From: Komagataeibacter nataicola
GTDB lineage: Bacteria; Pseudomonadota; Alphaproteobacteria; Acetobacterales; Acetobacteraceae
Length of the DNA stretch: 39,248 nt
Direction: 5' to 3'
Assembly (NCBI RefSeq): GCF_003207795.1
Contig: NZ_NIRT01000026.1
Location: forward strand, 1 to 39,248
Shown: piece by piece, positions 1 through 7,285 of the stretch
How positions within the stretch are numbered: the stretch's first letter is position 1
Layout: every line of letters begins with the position of its first letter
Program-made: the position numbers and the translations under genes
Notes under the pieces: model-generated
What the model was told of the DNA's origin: nothing
The model's database searches: none
What the model saw: the letters and a program-made list of their open reading frames with translations, nothing else

Positions 1-38
1 TCCATCTGTTCATCCGTCAGCCAGAACAGGTCGCTCAT
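1..38 (-). CDS. IS5/IS1031-type transposase, N-terminal fragment cut by window edge
   Basis: Reading leftwards from an ATG at 38, the thirteen visible residues begin MSDLFWLTDEQM, the characteristic start of IS5-family transposases of the IS1031/IS12528 type found in acetic acid bacteria. A GGAG ribosome-binding site lies about seven bases upstream of the ATG. The rest of the gene, including the DDE catalytic domain, lies outside the window. The family assignment rests only on these residues and the upstream layout, so the exact element cannot be named. Confidence 0.75.
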   Translation of the reverse strand, partial: MSDLFWLTDEQM

Positions 39-100
39 CTTCAGTCTCCTTGCAGAGCCTGAATCAAAATTCCCTACAAAAATCAATGGGTCCTGAGCCT
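1..100 (-). mobile_element. terminal part of an IS5-family insertion sequence
   Basis: The stretch from the transposase ATG at 38 outwards to about 100 looks like the short non-coding end of an IS. Read on the minus strand, the probable terminus begins GGCTCAGGACCC at about 99-100 and is preceded by TTA, which would fit the TNA target preference of this IS group. The boundary is inferred from one end only, because the other end is outside the window. Confidence 0.55.
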
Positions 101-162
101 AAGGAATATCCTGCCCGGAACTTCAATTAAATGATAGATTCCAATAAAAAAAATAATTGAAA

Positions 163-479
163 CTAATAAAAAGTGGAGGGATCGAAGACCTGCTGATTGA
201 TGGTTGCCGTGGTGGCGTTTGCTCTGCGTTTAAAGCCCTGCTTTTCCATGAAGTCTTCATTGGCCTTTGAGCGATAGGCTGTGTCGGCCCAGACCATTGA
301 GGCCGTATTGGTTTGATCCAGCAGTCCCTCTCTCAATCGCGCGCCATCACTGGCGGTCGCATCTGTCGTCTTCCATTTTCGGATCAGTCAAAACTTCCGG
401 TCGATGGAAACATGGGATTTGTAGCCAAAGAACGGAATGGCGAGATCGCTGGATGGCGTGGTTCCATCTTCCTGCCGGT
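163..479 (-). pseudogene. decayed IS5-family transposase, central part with internal stop
   Basis: A minus-strand frame encodes LAIPFFGYKSHVSIDRKF, then a TGA stop at 388-390, then LIRKWKTTDATASDG and WADTAYRSKANEDFMEK. This is the DDE region of an IS5-family transposase and includes the Asp of WADTAYRS. The TGA sits where the family normally has Arg, so a CGA to TGA change is likely. After GFK the frame jumps to RRANATTA, which in intact relatives lies further downstream, so an internal deletion is also likely. Both ends of the gene are missing. The right end runs up to the pdxJ stop codon. It cannot encode an active enzyme. Confidence 0.8.
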
Positions 480-1229
480 TTATGCGCTCCGCGCTGCTGC
501 GATGACGGCCTTCATGTGCCCGATCACCGCAGGCAGTCCATCAAAAATGGCCTGCCCGATCAGGAAATGCCCGATATTGAGTTCCACCACCTGCGGCAAA
601 GCTGCGATGGGGGCCACGTTGTCGTAGGTCAACCCATGGCCCGCATGCACTTCCAGCCCGCAATGGGCGGCGTGGGCCGCGCCCGTGGTCAGGCGGCCCA
701 GTTCGATGGCGCGGGCGGCTTCATCGGGTGCATCGGCATAGGCGCCGGTATGCAGTTCCACCACGGCGGCGCCCAGTCTGGCTGCGGTTTCAATCTGTGC
801 GGCATCCGGGTCGATAAACAGCGAGACACGGATGCCTGCCCCGTTCAGCCGGGCAATGCGCGGGGCCAGCGTTTCGGCCTGTCCCACCACGTCCAGGCCG
901 CCCTCGGTCGTAACTTCCTGCCGCCGTTCGGGCACCAGGCAGCAGGCATGGGGGTGCAGGCGGGTGGCGATGGCGGTCATCTCCTCGGTCGCGGCCATTT
1001 CCATGTTGAGCGGAATGGCAAGTTCCGCGCGCAGGCGCTCGAGGTCGGCATCGCGGATGTGGCGGCGGTCCTCGCGCAGATGGGCGGTAATGCCATCAGC
1101 GCCCGATTTCTGGGCCAGGAGTGCTGCCCTGACCGGGTCGGGATGCGTGCCGCCGCGTGCATTGCGCACGGTGGCGACGTGATCGATGTTCACGCCCAGC
1201 CTGATGGCGGCGGGAGAAGATGCGCTCAT
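480..1229 (-). CDS. pdxJ: pyridoxine 5'-phosphate synthase PdxJ
   Basis: This gene encodes the cytoplasmic enzyme that condenses 1-deoxy-D-xylulose 5-phosphate with 3-amino-2-oxopropyl phosphate to form pyridoxine 5'-phosphate, the last ring-forming step of DXP-dependent vitamin B6 synthesis. The 249-residue product has the family length for a TIM-barrel PdxJ. The N-terminal strand [17 protein letters not shown] (residues 11-27) carries the conserved Asn and His. [17 protein letters not shown] near the C-terminus is the phosphate-binding segment. The start overlaps the end of pdxA by four bases (ATGA), so the two are translationally coupled and the two consecutive pathway enzymes are made together. 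An IS remnant begins directly after the stop codon, but the C-terminus looks complete. Confidence 0.96.
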   Translation of the reverse strand: MSASSPAAIRLGVNIDHVATVRNARGGTHPDPVRAALLAQKSGADGITAHLREDRRHIRDADLERLRAELAIPLNMEMAATEEMTAIATRLHPHACCLVPERRQEVTTEGGLDVVGQAETLAPRIARLNGAGIRVSLFIDPDAAQIETAARLGAAVVELHTGAYADAPDEAARAIELGRLTTGAAHAAHCGLEVHAGHGLTYDNVAPIAALPQVVELNIGHFLIGQAIFDGLPAVIGHMKAVIAAARSA

Positions 1230-2215
1230 GACCTGTTCCTGTGTTCGGCCATCTGCATGGCCATGCGCAGGGCTGCAACAAGGCTGGTAGGATCAGCCGT
1301 GCCGCGGCCTGCAATATCGAAGGCGGTGCCGTGATCGGGCGATGTGCGGATGATCGGCAGCCCCAGCGTGGTGTTGACCCCCTGCGTCATGTCGATGGTC
1401 TTGAGCGGGATCAGCGCCTGATCGTGATACATGCACATCGCCACGTCATAGCGTGCGCGGGCGGGGGGCGTGAACATGGTGTCGGGTGGCCATGGGCCGC
1501 TTACATCCATGCCGTGTTCGCGCAGCGCCTCCATGGCGGGGATGATGATGGTCTGCTCTTCCGTGCCCATGGTGCCGCCTTCGCCTGCATGCGGGTTCAG
1601 CCCGGCCATGGCGATGCGCGGGCGCGCAAGGCCAAAATCACGCATCAGGGCCGCATGGGTGGTGCGGGTGGCGGCGATGATGCCCCCGGTGGTGAGTTCA
1701 TCAAGAGCCCGGCGCAGGCTGACATGGATGGTAACGGGCACCACGCGCAGTTCGGGGCAGGCCAGCATCATCACCTCGCGCCCCGGCACGTTGCACAGGG
1801 CGGCGAGATATTCCGTGTGGCCGGGATAGGCGAAACCCGCCTTCTTGAGCACGATCTTGCTGATGGGGTTGGTCACCACACCGGCTGCATGCCCGTGGCG
1901 GGCGAGTTCCACCGCGCGCGCGATGGAAGTGGTGATGGCATCCGCATTGCGGCTGTCCGGCTGTCCGGCCACGACGGGGGCGGCCAGCGTCACCGGCAGC
2001 ACCGGCACGGCATCGGCAAACACGCCTGCGGCTTCCCCCATCGTGCCGATCTCGCGCACCGGCACGCCGTGGCGGCCAATCAGGGCCGCATCGCCAATAA
2101 CGGCAAAAACCGTGGCGCCCGCCCGCATGGCCTGCCAGGCGCCTGCGGTGATTTCCGGCCCGATTCCGGCCGGGTCGCCCATGGTCAGGGCCAGGGGGGC
2201 GCTGGCCTCAGGCAT
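1226..2215 (-). CDS. pdxA: 4-hydroxythreonine-4-phosphate dehydrogenase PdxA
   Basis: PdxA oxidises 4-phosphohydroxy-L-threonine with NAD(P)+, giving the aminoketone substrate of PdxJ. The 329-residue product begins with the family signature [13 protein letters not shown] (about residues 10-22). The three divalent-metal His ligands of the family correspond to His164 in IHVSLRRAL, His209 in NPHAGEGG and His264 in [24 protein letters not shown] follows at about 291-303. The gene sits between an M20 peptidase gene, whose last eight bases overlap its start, and pdxJ, which overlaps its end by four bases. All three should therefore come from one transcript. Start and product are secure. Confidence 0.97.
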   Translation of the reverse strand: MPEASAPLALTMGDPAGIGPEITAGAWQAMRAGATVFAVIGDAALIGRHGVPVREIGTMGEAAGVFADAVPVLPVTLAAPVVAGQPDSRNADAITTSIARAVELARHGHAAGVVTNPISKIVLKKAGFAYPGHTEYLAALCNVPGREVMMLACPELRVVPVTIHVSLRRALDELTTGGIIAATRTTHAALMRDFGLARPRIAMAGLNPHAGEGGTMGTEEQTIIIPAMEALREHGMDVSGPWPPDTMFTPPARARYDVAMCMYHDQALIPLKTIDMTQGVNTTLGLPIIRTSPDHGTAFDIAGRGTADPTSLVAALRMAMQMAEHRNRS

Positions 2216-3614
2216 CGGTCGTGGCCATGGCGTGCAGGATGCGGATCCACGAGCGCATGCCCTTGTGGAAGGAGGTCAGGTCATATTTTTCGTTGGGCGA
2301 ATGGGCGCGGTCATCATCAAGGGCAAAGCCTACCAGCAGGGCGGGCATGCCCAGCACGCGCTGCATGTCGGCCGCCACCGGAATCGAGCCGCCACAGCCG
2401 ATGGTCACCGCAGGCGTGTTCCATTCCTCACCCAGTGCGCTCAGGGCGGGTTTGAGGCCAAAGGCATCATCGGGCAGGGTGCTTGCCACCGATCCGCCAC
2501 AGGGCGTGAACGTGACCGTGCAGTCCTCGGGCACCATGGTGCGGACATGGCTGCAGAAGGCCTGGCGGATATGCACCGGGTCCTGACCCGCCACCAGCCG
2601 GAAGGACACCTTGGCCACGGCCTCGCCGGGCAGCACGGTCTTGAAGCCCGCGCCAGTATAACCGCTGGAAATGCCATTGATCTCGAAGCTGGGGCGGCAC
2701 CATGTCTGCTCGATGGCAGTGTAACCTTTTTCGCCCGCCGGGCGTGACAGACCGACTTCGCCCAGAAAGGTTGCGTCATCGGGCGCAATCTCGCGCCAGC
2801 GCGCGCGCAGTTCGGGGGCCGGGTCCTGCACGCCCGCATAAAAGCCGGGCAGCGTTACCCGTCCTGTCGCCTCATCGCGGATGGAAGACAGCACTTGGCA
2901 CAGCACCTCGGCGGGGTTGCGCGCGGCATTGCCATAAATGCCGGAATGCAGGTCGCGGGTGGCGCAGCGCAGATGCACTTCCTCGCCCACCATGCCGCGC
3001 AGCGTGGTGGTGATGGCGGGCACGCCGGGCAGCATGGCGGTATCGCAGATCAGGCCGACATCGGCGCGCAGTTCCTTGCGGTGTTTTTCCATGAAGGGCA
3101 GCAGGCTGGGGCCGCCGCATTCTTCCTCGCCCTCGATCAGCAGCGAGATGCGCACCGGCATCTGCCCGGTTGTTGCCCGGATGGCGCGGATGGCCTCGAT
3201 AAAGGTCATGACCTGGCCTTTGTCATCCGAAGCACCCCGGGCGACGATGCGCTTCGTGCCATTTTCTCCCACAACCAGCTTCGGCTCGAACGGCCCGCTT
3301 TCCCACAGTTCCAGCGGATCGACGGGCTGCACGTCGTAATGGCCATAGAACAGCACATGCGGGCCTGCGGGCGGCGTGCGGTCATGGGCCGTGAGAATGG
3401 GGTGGCCGGGGGTTTCGTGCAGGGTCACGTCAAAGCCAAGGCCATCAAGTTCATCACGCAGCCATTGTGCTGCACGGCGGCAGTCATCGGCATGTTCGGG
3501 CTGGGTGGAAATGCTGGGAATGCGCAGGAAGGCAAAAAGCCGCTCAAGGGCCGCATCAAGCGTGCGGTCGGCCTGTTCCAGAACGGGAGAAAGGGAATGG
3601 GCGGGCGCGGTCAT
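2208..3614 (-). CDS. M20-family metallopeptidase (dipeptidase type)
   Basis: This is a cytosolic zinc peptidase of the M20 (ArgE/DapE/CPG2-like) dipeptidase group, 468 residues from the ATG at 3614. That ATG has a GGAG box about six bases upstream. The open frame extends further upstream, but the extra part is basic, low in conserved features and runs through an intergenic repeat. Visible motifs are FYGHYDVQP (metal ligand His92), RGASDDKGQ (Asp130/131), EGEEECGG (catalytic and metal Glu163/164), the CDTAM segment near 200, and AHSPNEKYD near the C-terminus (last His ligand). Between these lies the lid domain. The family hydrolyses dipeptides or N-acyl amino acids, but the substrate cannot be read from sequence. 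It heads the operon with pdxA and pdxJ. Why a peptidase is coupled to B6 synthesis is not evident. Confidence 0.92.
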   Translation of the reverse strand: MTAPAHSLSPVLEQADRTLDAALERLFAFLRIPSISTQPEHADDCRRAAQWLRDELDGLGFDVTLHETPGHPILTAHDRTPPAGPHVLFYGHYDVQPVDPLELWESGPFEPKLVVGENGTKRIVARGASDDKGQVMTFIEAIRAIRATTGQMPVRISLLIEGEEECGGPSLLPFMEKHRKELRADVGLICDTAMLPGVPAITTTLRGMVGEEVHLRCATRDLHSGIYGNAARNPAEVLCQVLSSIRDEATGRVTLPGFYAGVQDPAPELRARWREIAPDDATFLGEVGLSRPAGEKGYTAIEQTWCRPSFEINGISSGYTGAGFKTVLPGEAVAKVSFRLVAGQDPVHIRQAFCSHVRTMVPEDCTVTFTPCGGSVASTLPDDAFGLKPALSALGEEWNTPAVTIGCGGSIPVAADMQRVLGMPALLVGFALDDDRAHSPNEKYDLTSFHKGMRSWIRILHAMATTDA

Positions 3615-3770
3615 GGAATCTCCGTTTGCTGCAGGCGGCGGATGGTCTGACCGCGCGCCATACCATACTTCAAGGCGCACGGACGGCGCGTATGACAGCA
3701 ACGGATCTGGCGGGCCGTCAAGGACAGGCGGGTGCAAAGGCTGTGGCAGGGTAAAGCCGTGGAAACCCTG

Positions 3771-3851
3771 AAAAGTTTTTGGCGAAGCTTTTTTCAAAAA
3801 GCTTCGAAAGCACGCCACTTTTTTGAAAAAAGGCAGCACCTCAAACCTTCT
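3771..3851 (+). repeat. dispersed palindromic intergenic repeat, copy 1 (full length)
   Basis: A two-hairpin element. A left arm AAAAGTTTTTGG is followed by the perfect stem GAAGCTTTTT-TC-AAAAAGCTTC at 3784-3805 (half A). Then comes a weaker GCCACTTTTTTG/AAAAAAGGCAGC stem (half B) and a decayed right arm ending near CACCTCAAACC. It lies 3' of the 94-residue minus-strand gene and 5' of the M20 gene. It is one of about ten related copies in this window. Confidence 0.8.
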
Positions 3852-3859
3852 GTTTTTTT

Positions 3860-4144
3860 TCAGCACTGCCCGTGCAGGAAGCCCAGCGCGGGCAGGGGAC
3901 GCCACGCGCGGGGCAGGTCGGCACGGCGATAGGGGCGGATGCTGTACTGCGGCACGGCCACCGCATTGCGCTCGAGGAAGGCGCGGTAAGCCGCGACCTG
4001 CTGGTTGCGCCACACGCAATCGGCCTCGGCGGCTGCGCGGGTGGCATAGATGCTGGCGATGCGCGTCTCGCGCCCGGTGCGGGCTTCCACCGCCCAGGAT
4101 TCGTCACGCCGCGCCGTGTTGCGAAAAACGACAACCTTGCCCAT
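3860..4144 (-). CDS. small protein of unknown function (94 residues)
   Basis: I do not recognise this protein. The frame is supported by an ATG at 4144 with a GGGAG box about eight bases upstream and by non-repetitive composition. A longer frame exists upstream, but those extra residues lack a ribosome-binding site. The product begins MGKVVVFRNTARRDESW and is a basic, mostly polar protein with a central Ala/Arg-rich helix-like stretch (TRAAAEADCVWRNQQVAAYRAFLERN). It has no signal peptide or membrane segment and ends in GFLHGQC. It is divergent from lapA, with about 120 bases between the two starts, and a dispersed repeat follows its stop. It could be a conserved Acetobacteraceae protein or, less likely, a spurious frame. 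Confidence 0.6.
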   Translation of the reverse strand: MGKVVVFRNTARRDESWAVEARTGRETRIASIYATRAAAEADCVWRNQQVAAYRAFLERNAVAVPQYSIRPYRRADLPRAWRPLPALGFLHGQC

Positions 4145-4264
4145 TGCCCCGCTCCCTGCACCCTGTGTGGTACAGGCAACCATGCCCGTGCTGCGCGATC
4201 AAGGCAGCGCCGCATGAATTGATTTTCTTGCAGGGGCTGGGTGTTGAGGGTAGGGAACAGGATC

Positions 4265-4690
4265 ATGATACGTCTTTTCATCACCCTGCCCGTGACCGTG
4301 GCGCTGATCATTTTCGCGGCCTGCAACCAGGCGCCAGTGGAACTGTCATGGCTGCAGTGGAAGTGGACGTCATCCCCCGGCGTGCTGGCCCTGCTCGTGG
4401 CCGCGCTGTTCTATGCCACCGGCTCGGCCAGTGTGTGGGTCGTGGTGCTGCGCCAGATCCGCCGCGCGCGCCGTGCCGAGCAGGAACTGCGCGCCCTGCG
4501 CGCCAGCCTGCCTGATACCGATGCGCCCGCCCGCACGCCGGGGCTGACATCGGCCCCGGCCAATTCCCCCATGCTCAGGGCCCATGTCGCACAGCAGCCG
4601 GTCGAGACTGCGCCCGCGCCCGTGGCGGAACCGGCTCCTGAAGCGGCCCCTCAGCCGCCGGCGCTGCCCAGGCCGCCCGAGCACTCCTGA
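4265..4690 (+). CDS. lapA: LapA-domain inner-membrane protein (DUF1049)
   Basis: A 141-residue inner-membrane protein with the LapA/DUF1049 layout. A first hydrophobic segment at about residues 2-23 (MIRLFITLPVTVALIIF) is followed by a short loop with a QAPVELSW motif, a second membrane segment at about 36-60, and then a basic RQIRRARRAEQELRALRASL coiled-coil stretch facing the cytoplasm. In Enterobacteria LapA acts with LapB to control LpxC turnover and lipopolysaccharide assembly; that role here is inferred from family membership. The last 60 residues are a Pro/Ala-rich tail. I chose ATG 4265, preceded by AGGGAACAGG, over the in-frame GTG at 4241. pyrF follows after 40 bases on the same strand, an arrangement common in alphaproteobacteria. 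Confidence 0.82.
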   Translation: MIRLFITLPVTVALIIFAACNQAPVELSWLQWKWTSSPGVLALLVAALFYATGSASVWVVVLRQIRRARRAEQELRALRASLPDTDAPARTPGLTSAPANSPMLRAHVAQQPVETAPAPVAEPAPEAAPQPPALPRPPEHS

Positions 4691-4730
4691 CCCCGACCAA
4701 CCCGCCATTTCTGCTTCTGGAGCACCGCCA

Positions 4731-5450
4731 ATGAGCCATGGACGGTCCACCCGCCTGATCGTTGCCCTCGACACCAAGGACACCGCACAGGCCGTGAGCT
4801 GGCGCGAACAGGTTGCGGGGCCTGCGGGCATGGTCAAGCTGGGGCTTGAGTTCACCTATGCCTGCGGGCTCGATGCGGTGCGCAGGGCGGCAGGCGGGAG
4901 CCCGCTCTTCCTCGACCTCAAGCTGCACGATATTCCCAATACCGTGGCTTCGGCCATTGGCAGCCTGGCCGCACTCCGGCCTGCCATGCTGACCATCCAT
5001 GCCAGCGGTGGCCGCGCCATGATCGCCGCCGCCCGCAAGGCGGTTGACGAGACCTTTCCCGCAGATGCCCGCCCGCTGCTGCTGGCCGTGACCGTGCTGA
5101 CCAGCATGGATGAGACCGCCCTGCACGAAACCGGGGTGGAAGGCAGCGTGGAGGCCCAGGTGCTGCGTCTTGGTGCGCTGGCCATGGATTCCGGAGCGGA
5201 TGGGCTGGTCTGTTCCTCACACGAGATTGCGCCGCTGCGGGCAGCACTGGGTGACAGGCCGGTGCTGGTGGTGCCCGGCATCCGCCCGGCAGGCAGCGCC
5301 CTGGGCGACCAGAAACGCGTCATGACCCCGGCACAGGCCAGCGCCGCCGGGGCGGACTGGATCGTGGTGGGCCGCCCCATTACCCGCGCTGATGATCCTG
5401 CGGCTGCGGCGGCTGCGATTGCCGCCGAACTGGAAAAAGCACGCTCCTGA
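4731..5450 (+). CDS. pyrF: orotidine 5'-phosphate decarboxylase PyrF
   Basis: PyrF decarboxylates OMP to UMP, the last step of de novo pyrimidine synthesis. The 239-residue product has LIVALDTKDTAQA at the N-terminus, the catalytic motif LFLDLKLHDIPNTV (Asp-x-Lys-x-x-Asp) near residues 59-72 and the phosphate-binding end VVPGIRPAG...DWIVVGRPIT. The start at 4731 has a TGGAG box about nine bases upstream; in-frame codons further upstream lie inside lapA and are rejected. The TGA stop is embedded in the edge of a truncated intergenic repeat, so the last few residues (LEKARS) may have been set by that repeat. Confidence 0.96.
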   Translation: MSHGRSTRLIVALDTKDTAQAVSWREQVAGPAGMVKLGLEFTYACGLDAVRRAAGGSPLFLDLKLHDIPNTVASAIGSLAALRPAMLTIHASGGRAMIAAARKAVDETFPADARPLLLAVTVLTSMDETALHETGVEGSVEAQVLRLGALAMDSGADGLVCSSHEIAPLRAALGDRPVLVVPGIRPAGSALGDQKRVMTPAQASAAGADWIVVGRPITRADDPAAAAAAIAAELEKARS

Positions 5451-5480
5451 AAAAAGGCGGCGGCCCAAAACTTTTATAAA
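5450..5480 (+). repeat. dispersed intergenic repeat, copy 2 (3' half only)
   Basis: GAAAAAAGGCGGC followed by GGCCCAAAACTTTTAT matches the right half (half B plus right arm) of the repeat family. The left half is missing, and the copy begins within the pyrF stop codon. Confidence 0.65.
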
Positions 5481-5509
5481 TTCACACACACGATGGTGGT
5501 GGAATCATC

Positions 5510-6136
5510 ATGACAGTCAGGGTCAAGATATGCGGCATCCGTGACGGGGCGGGGCTGGACGCCGCCTGTGCGGCCGGGGCCGACTGGGTGGGGTTCGTGT
5601 TTTTCAGCCGCTCGCCCCGTCATGTCACGGCTCCGCAGGCTGCCCCGCTGGTGCGTCGCCTGCCGCACGATGGCCCGCGCGCCATTGGTCTGTTCGTGCG
5701 CCCGACAGATGATGAAATCCGTCACGTGCTGGATACGGTCGCACTCGACGGATTGCAGATCTATGACACCGCCACCCGTGCTGCTGCCATCCGCGTGCAG
5801 TTTGGCGTGCCGGTGTGGCTGGCTGCCGGTATTGCTGTCCGCGCCGATCTGCCACAAAGCTGCGCGGTCGATGGGCTGGTGATTGAATCCCGCCCGCCTG
5901 CCGGGGCGCAGCGGCCCGGCGGCAATGCCCGGACCTTTGACTGGAGCCTGACCGAGGGCTGGCAGGCCCCGGCCCCGTGGATGCTCGCCGGTGGCCTGCG
6001 GCCCGGTAACGTGCGCGAGGCCGTGAGGCTCAGCGGAGCACGGGCGGTGGATGTTTCATCAGGGGTGGAAACCGCCCCTGGCGTCAAGTCGCCCGCGTTG
6101 ATCCATGAATTCGTGCGGGCGGCCCACGGGCTTTAA
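5510..6136 (+). CDS. trpF: phosphoribosylanthranilate isomerase TrpF
   Basis: TrpF isomerises N-(5-phosphoribosyl)anthranilate to CdRP in tryptophan synthesis. The 208-residue TIM-barrel protein begins VRVKICGIRDG, with the catalytic Cys in KICG. It continues with ADWVGFVFFSRSPRHV and ends with AVDVSSGVETAPGVK, which holds the catalytic Asp and the phosphate-binding Ser-Gly. The gene lies 59 bases after pyrF, separated by a half repeat. Many alphaproteobacteria have trpB and trpA directly downstream, but here the next gene is a convergent unrelated one, so trpF is detached from trpBA. A purine-rich GGTGGTGGAA precedes the ATG. Confidence 0.96.
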   Translation: MTVRVKICGIRDGAGLDAACAAGADWVGFVFFSRSPRHVTAPQAAPLVRRLPHDGPRAIGLFVRPTDDEIRHVLDTVALDGLQIYDTATRAAAIRVQFGVPVWLAAGIAVRADLPQSCAVDGLVIESRPPAGAQRPGGNARTFDWSLTEGWQAPAPWMLAGGLRPGNVREAVRLSGARAVDVSSGVETAPGVKSPALIHEFVRAAHGL

Positions 6137-6205
6137 AAGTGTTTTGGTGCCGCTTTTACGAAGCTGTTTGAAAAAAGCCTCACCAAAAGCGTTCTTCCGT
6201 CTCAG
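6134..6205 (-). repeat. dispersed intergenic repeat, copy 3 (diverged)
   Basis: AAAAGTGTTTTGGTGCCGC opens the copy at the trpF stop codon. A GAAGC...GAAAAAAGC segment and the right arm CACCAAAAGCG follow. It sits between the convergent ends of trpF and the Tyr/Pro-rich gene, in B-then-A order. Confidence 0.7.
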
Positions 6206-6208
6206 ACC

Positions 6209-6535
6209 CTAGCGGTAATAGCCGTAATAGGCCGGAGGTGGCGGGGGTGGCGGCGGCGGATAGGCATAGACCGGGTAGGGCGGCGGCGGATAACCGTAGG
6301 CCGGATAGGCATACCCATAGCCATAAGGCCGGTAGCGATAGGGCGACATGGCCACGCCCAGCGCGGTGCCGGCGGCCATACCCATGCCAAAGCCACCCCA
6401 GCCCCAGCCACGGTGCCAGCCGCCGCCCCAACCGGGGCCGCCGCGCCAGCCACCACCCCATGCATGGGCGGAAGGGGCAGGCAGAACGCCGACCAATCCC
6501 ATGGATACAGCCAGCAGCAGGGCCAACTTACGCAT
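6209..6535 (-). CDS. secreted Gly/Tyr/Pro-rich small protein
   Basis: The 108-residue product begins with a clear signal peptide, MRKLALLLAVSMGLVGVLPA, with likely cleavage after AHA near residue 25. The mature part is low complexity: a Gly/Trp block (WGGGWRGGPGWGG), a short alanine-rich segment with PYRYRPYGYGYAYPAY, then a run of nine prolines and AYYGYYR. An AAAGGAACC ribosome-binding site precedes the ATG at 6535. I cannot assign a function. It may be a surface or periplasmic protein of the glycine-rich type common in acetic acid bacteria. Intergenic repeats flank it on both sides. Confidence 0.7.
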   Translation of the reverse strand: MRKLALLLAVSMGLVGVLPAPSAHAWGGGWRGGPGWGGGWHRGWGWGGFGMGMAAGTALGVAMSPYRYRPYGYGYAYPAYGYPPPPYPVYAYPPPPPPPPPAYYGYYR

Positions 6536-6687
6536 CTGACGGGTTCCTTTTTCGTAGCGATACAGAACCGATATTGGCACGGATTGGCCAGATATCCAGA
6601 TCCGATGCCTCACCGTTCCGTGATGTTGTATGTCAGAACACTCCTGGAACAGGGCGTTTTCATGACAGTGTGCCCTCTTCCGACAGA

Positions 6688-6770
6688 TAAACGTTTTTGG
6701 GTGCTGCATTTTTTCAAAAAGACGGCGTTCTGCCGAAGCGTTTTGAAAAAAGCTGCACCAGAAACGTTTG
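6688..6770 (-). repeat. dispersed intergenic repeat, copy 4 (full length)
   Basis: Both outer arms are intact: AAACGTTTTTGGGTG on the left and CACCAGAAACGTTT on the right. Inside are a TTTTTTCAAAAA stem (half B, decayed) and a GAAGCGTTTTGAAAAAAGC segment (half A). The copy ends a few bases from the stop of the DUF721 gene. Confidence 0.8.
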
Positions 6771-6774
6771 CCTT

Positions 6775-7275
6775 TCAGCGACCCTGCCGGGCGCGGAGCC
6801 ATCCGCCCAGTGAAGCCAGCGCCTCTTTCAGCGGGCCATCAGGCATGTCGTCAATTTCCACGGGCGGCGGTGGTCTGCGCGGCGGGGCTGGGGGAGCGGC
6901 CTGCCGGGGTGGTGCGAGCAGATCCTGCACCATTTTCAGCCGCTTGACCACGCCAGTGCCGCAGGTGGTGTTGATGCGGGCAATGACGGTGGGAGCGAGA
7001 TGTTGCAGTTCCATCGCCACAGGCCCCTGGCAGCCCACCGTCAGCGTGCCGGCGGAGAGCTTGCGCGGCACGGTCAGCGCTGCCAGATGCGGGCCGACAA
7101 TATCCGCCCAGTCCGTCATCACCTGCACGGCGGCAGCCGACTGCCTGCGAAAGACCGGCTGGCTGATCTGGGGCAGGAGTGCCGCCATGCTGCGCGCGCG
7201 AAAGGCCCGGCGCGGCGGCTCGGCGGGAGCGTGGGCTTCGTTCTTTTTCTTGCTGCGTGGCGGCGGGTTCGTCAT
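6775..7275 (-). CDS. DUF721 (DciA-like) protein
   Basis: The 166-residue product has a basic N-terminal extension (PPPRSKKKNEAHAP), then a DUF721 domain at about residues 28-115. That domain includes TDWADIVGPHLAALTVPRKL and VGCQGPVAMELQHLAPTVIARIN. A Pro-rich linker and a short acidic/helical tail follow. DUF721 proteins include DciA, the replicative-helicase loader or operator of bacteria without DnaC; that role is inferred here. It lies next to mutY, as is common in alphaproteobacteria. The ATG at 7275 is only ten bases from the likely mutY start on the other strand, and its ribosome-binding site is weak. A later in-frame Met (MAALLPQIS) is an alternative. Confidence 0.8.
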   Translation of the reverse strand: MTNPPPRSKKKNEAHAPAEPPRRAFRARSMAALLPQISQPVFRRQSAAAVQVMTDWADIVGPHLAALTVPRKLSAGTLTVGCQGPVAMELQHLAPTVIARINTTCGTGVVKRLKMVQDLLAPPRQAAPPAPPRRPPPPVEIDDMPDGPLKEALASLGGWLRARQGR

Positions 7276-7285
7276 AAACGGGTCC

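Noticed and set aside
3640-3770. TTGACG on the minus strand (about 3717-3722) as a -35 box for the M20-pdxA-pdxJ operon
   Set aside because: No acceptable -10 hexamer lies 16-18 bases away.
6413-7285. A long N-terminal extension of mutY
   Set aside because: The frame is open by chance through the Tyr/Pro-rich gene, a repeat and the DUF721 gene; MutY similarity begins just after 7286.
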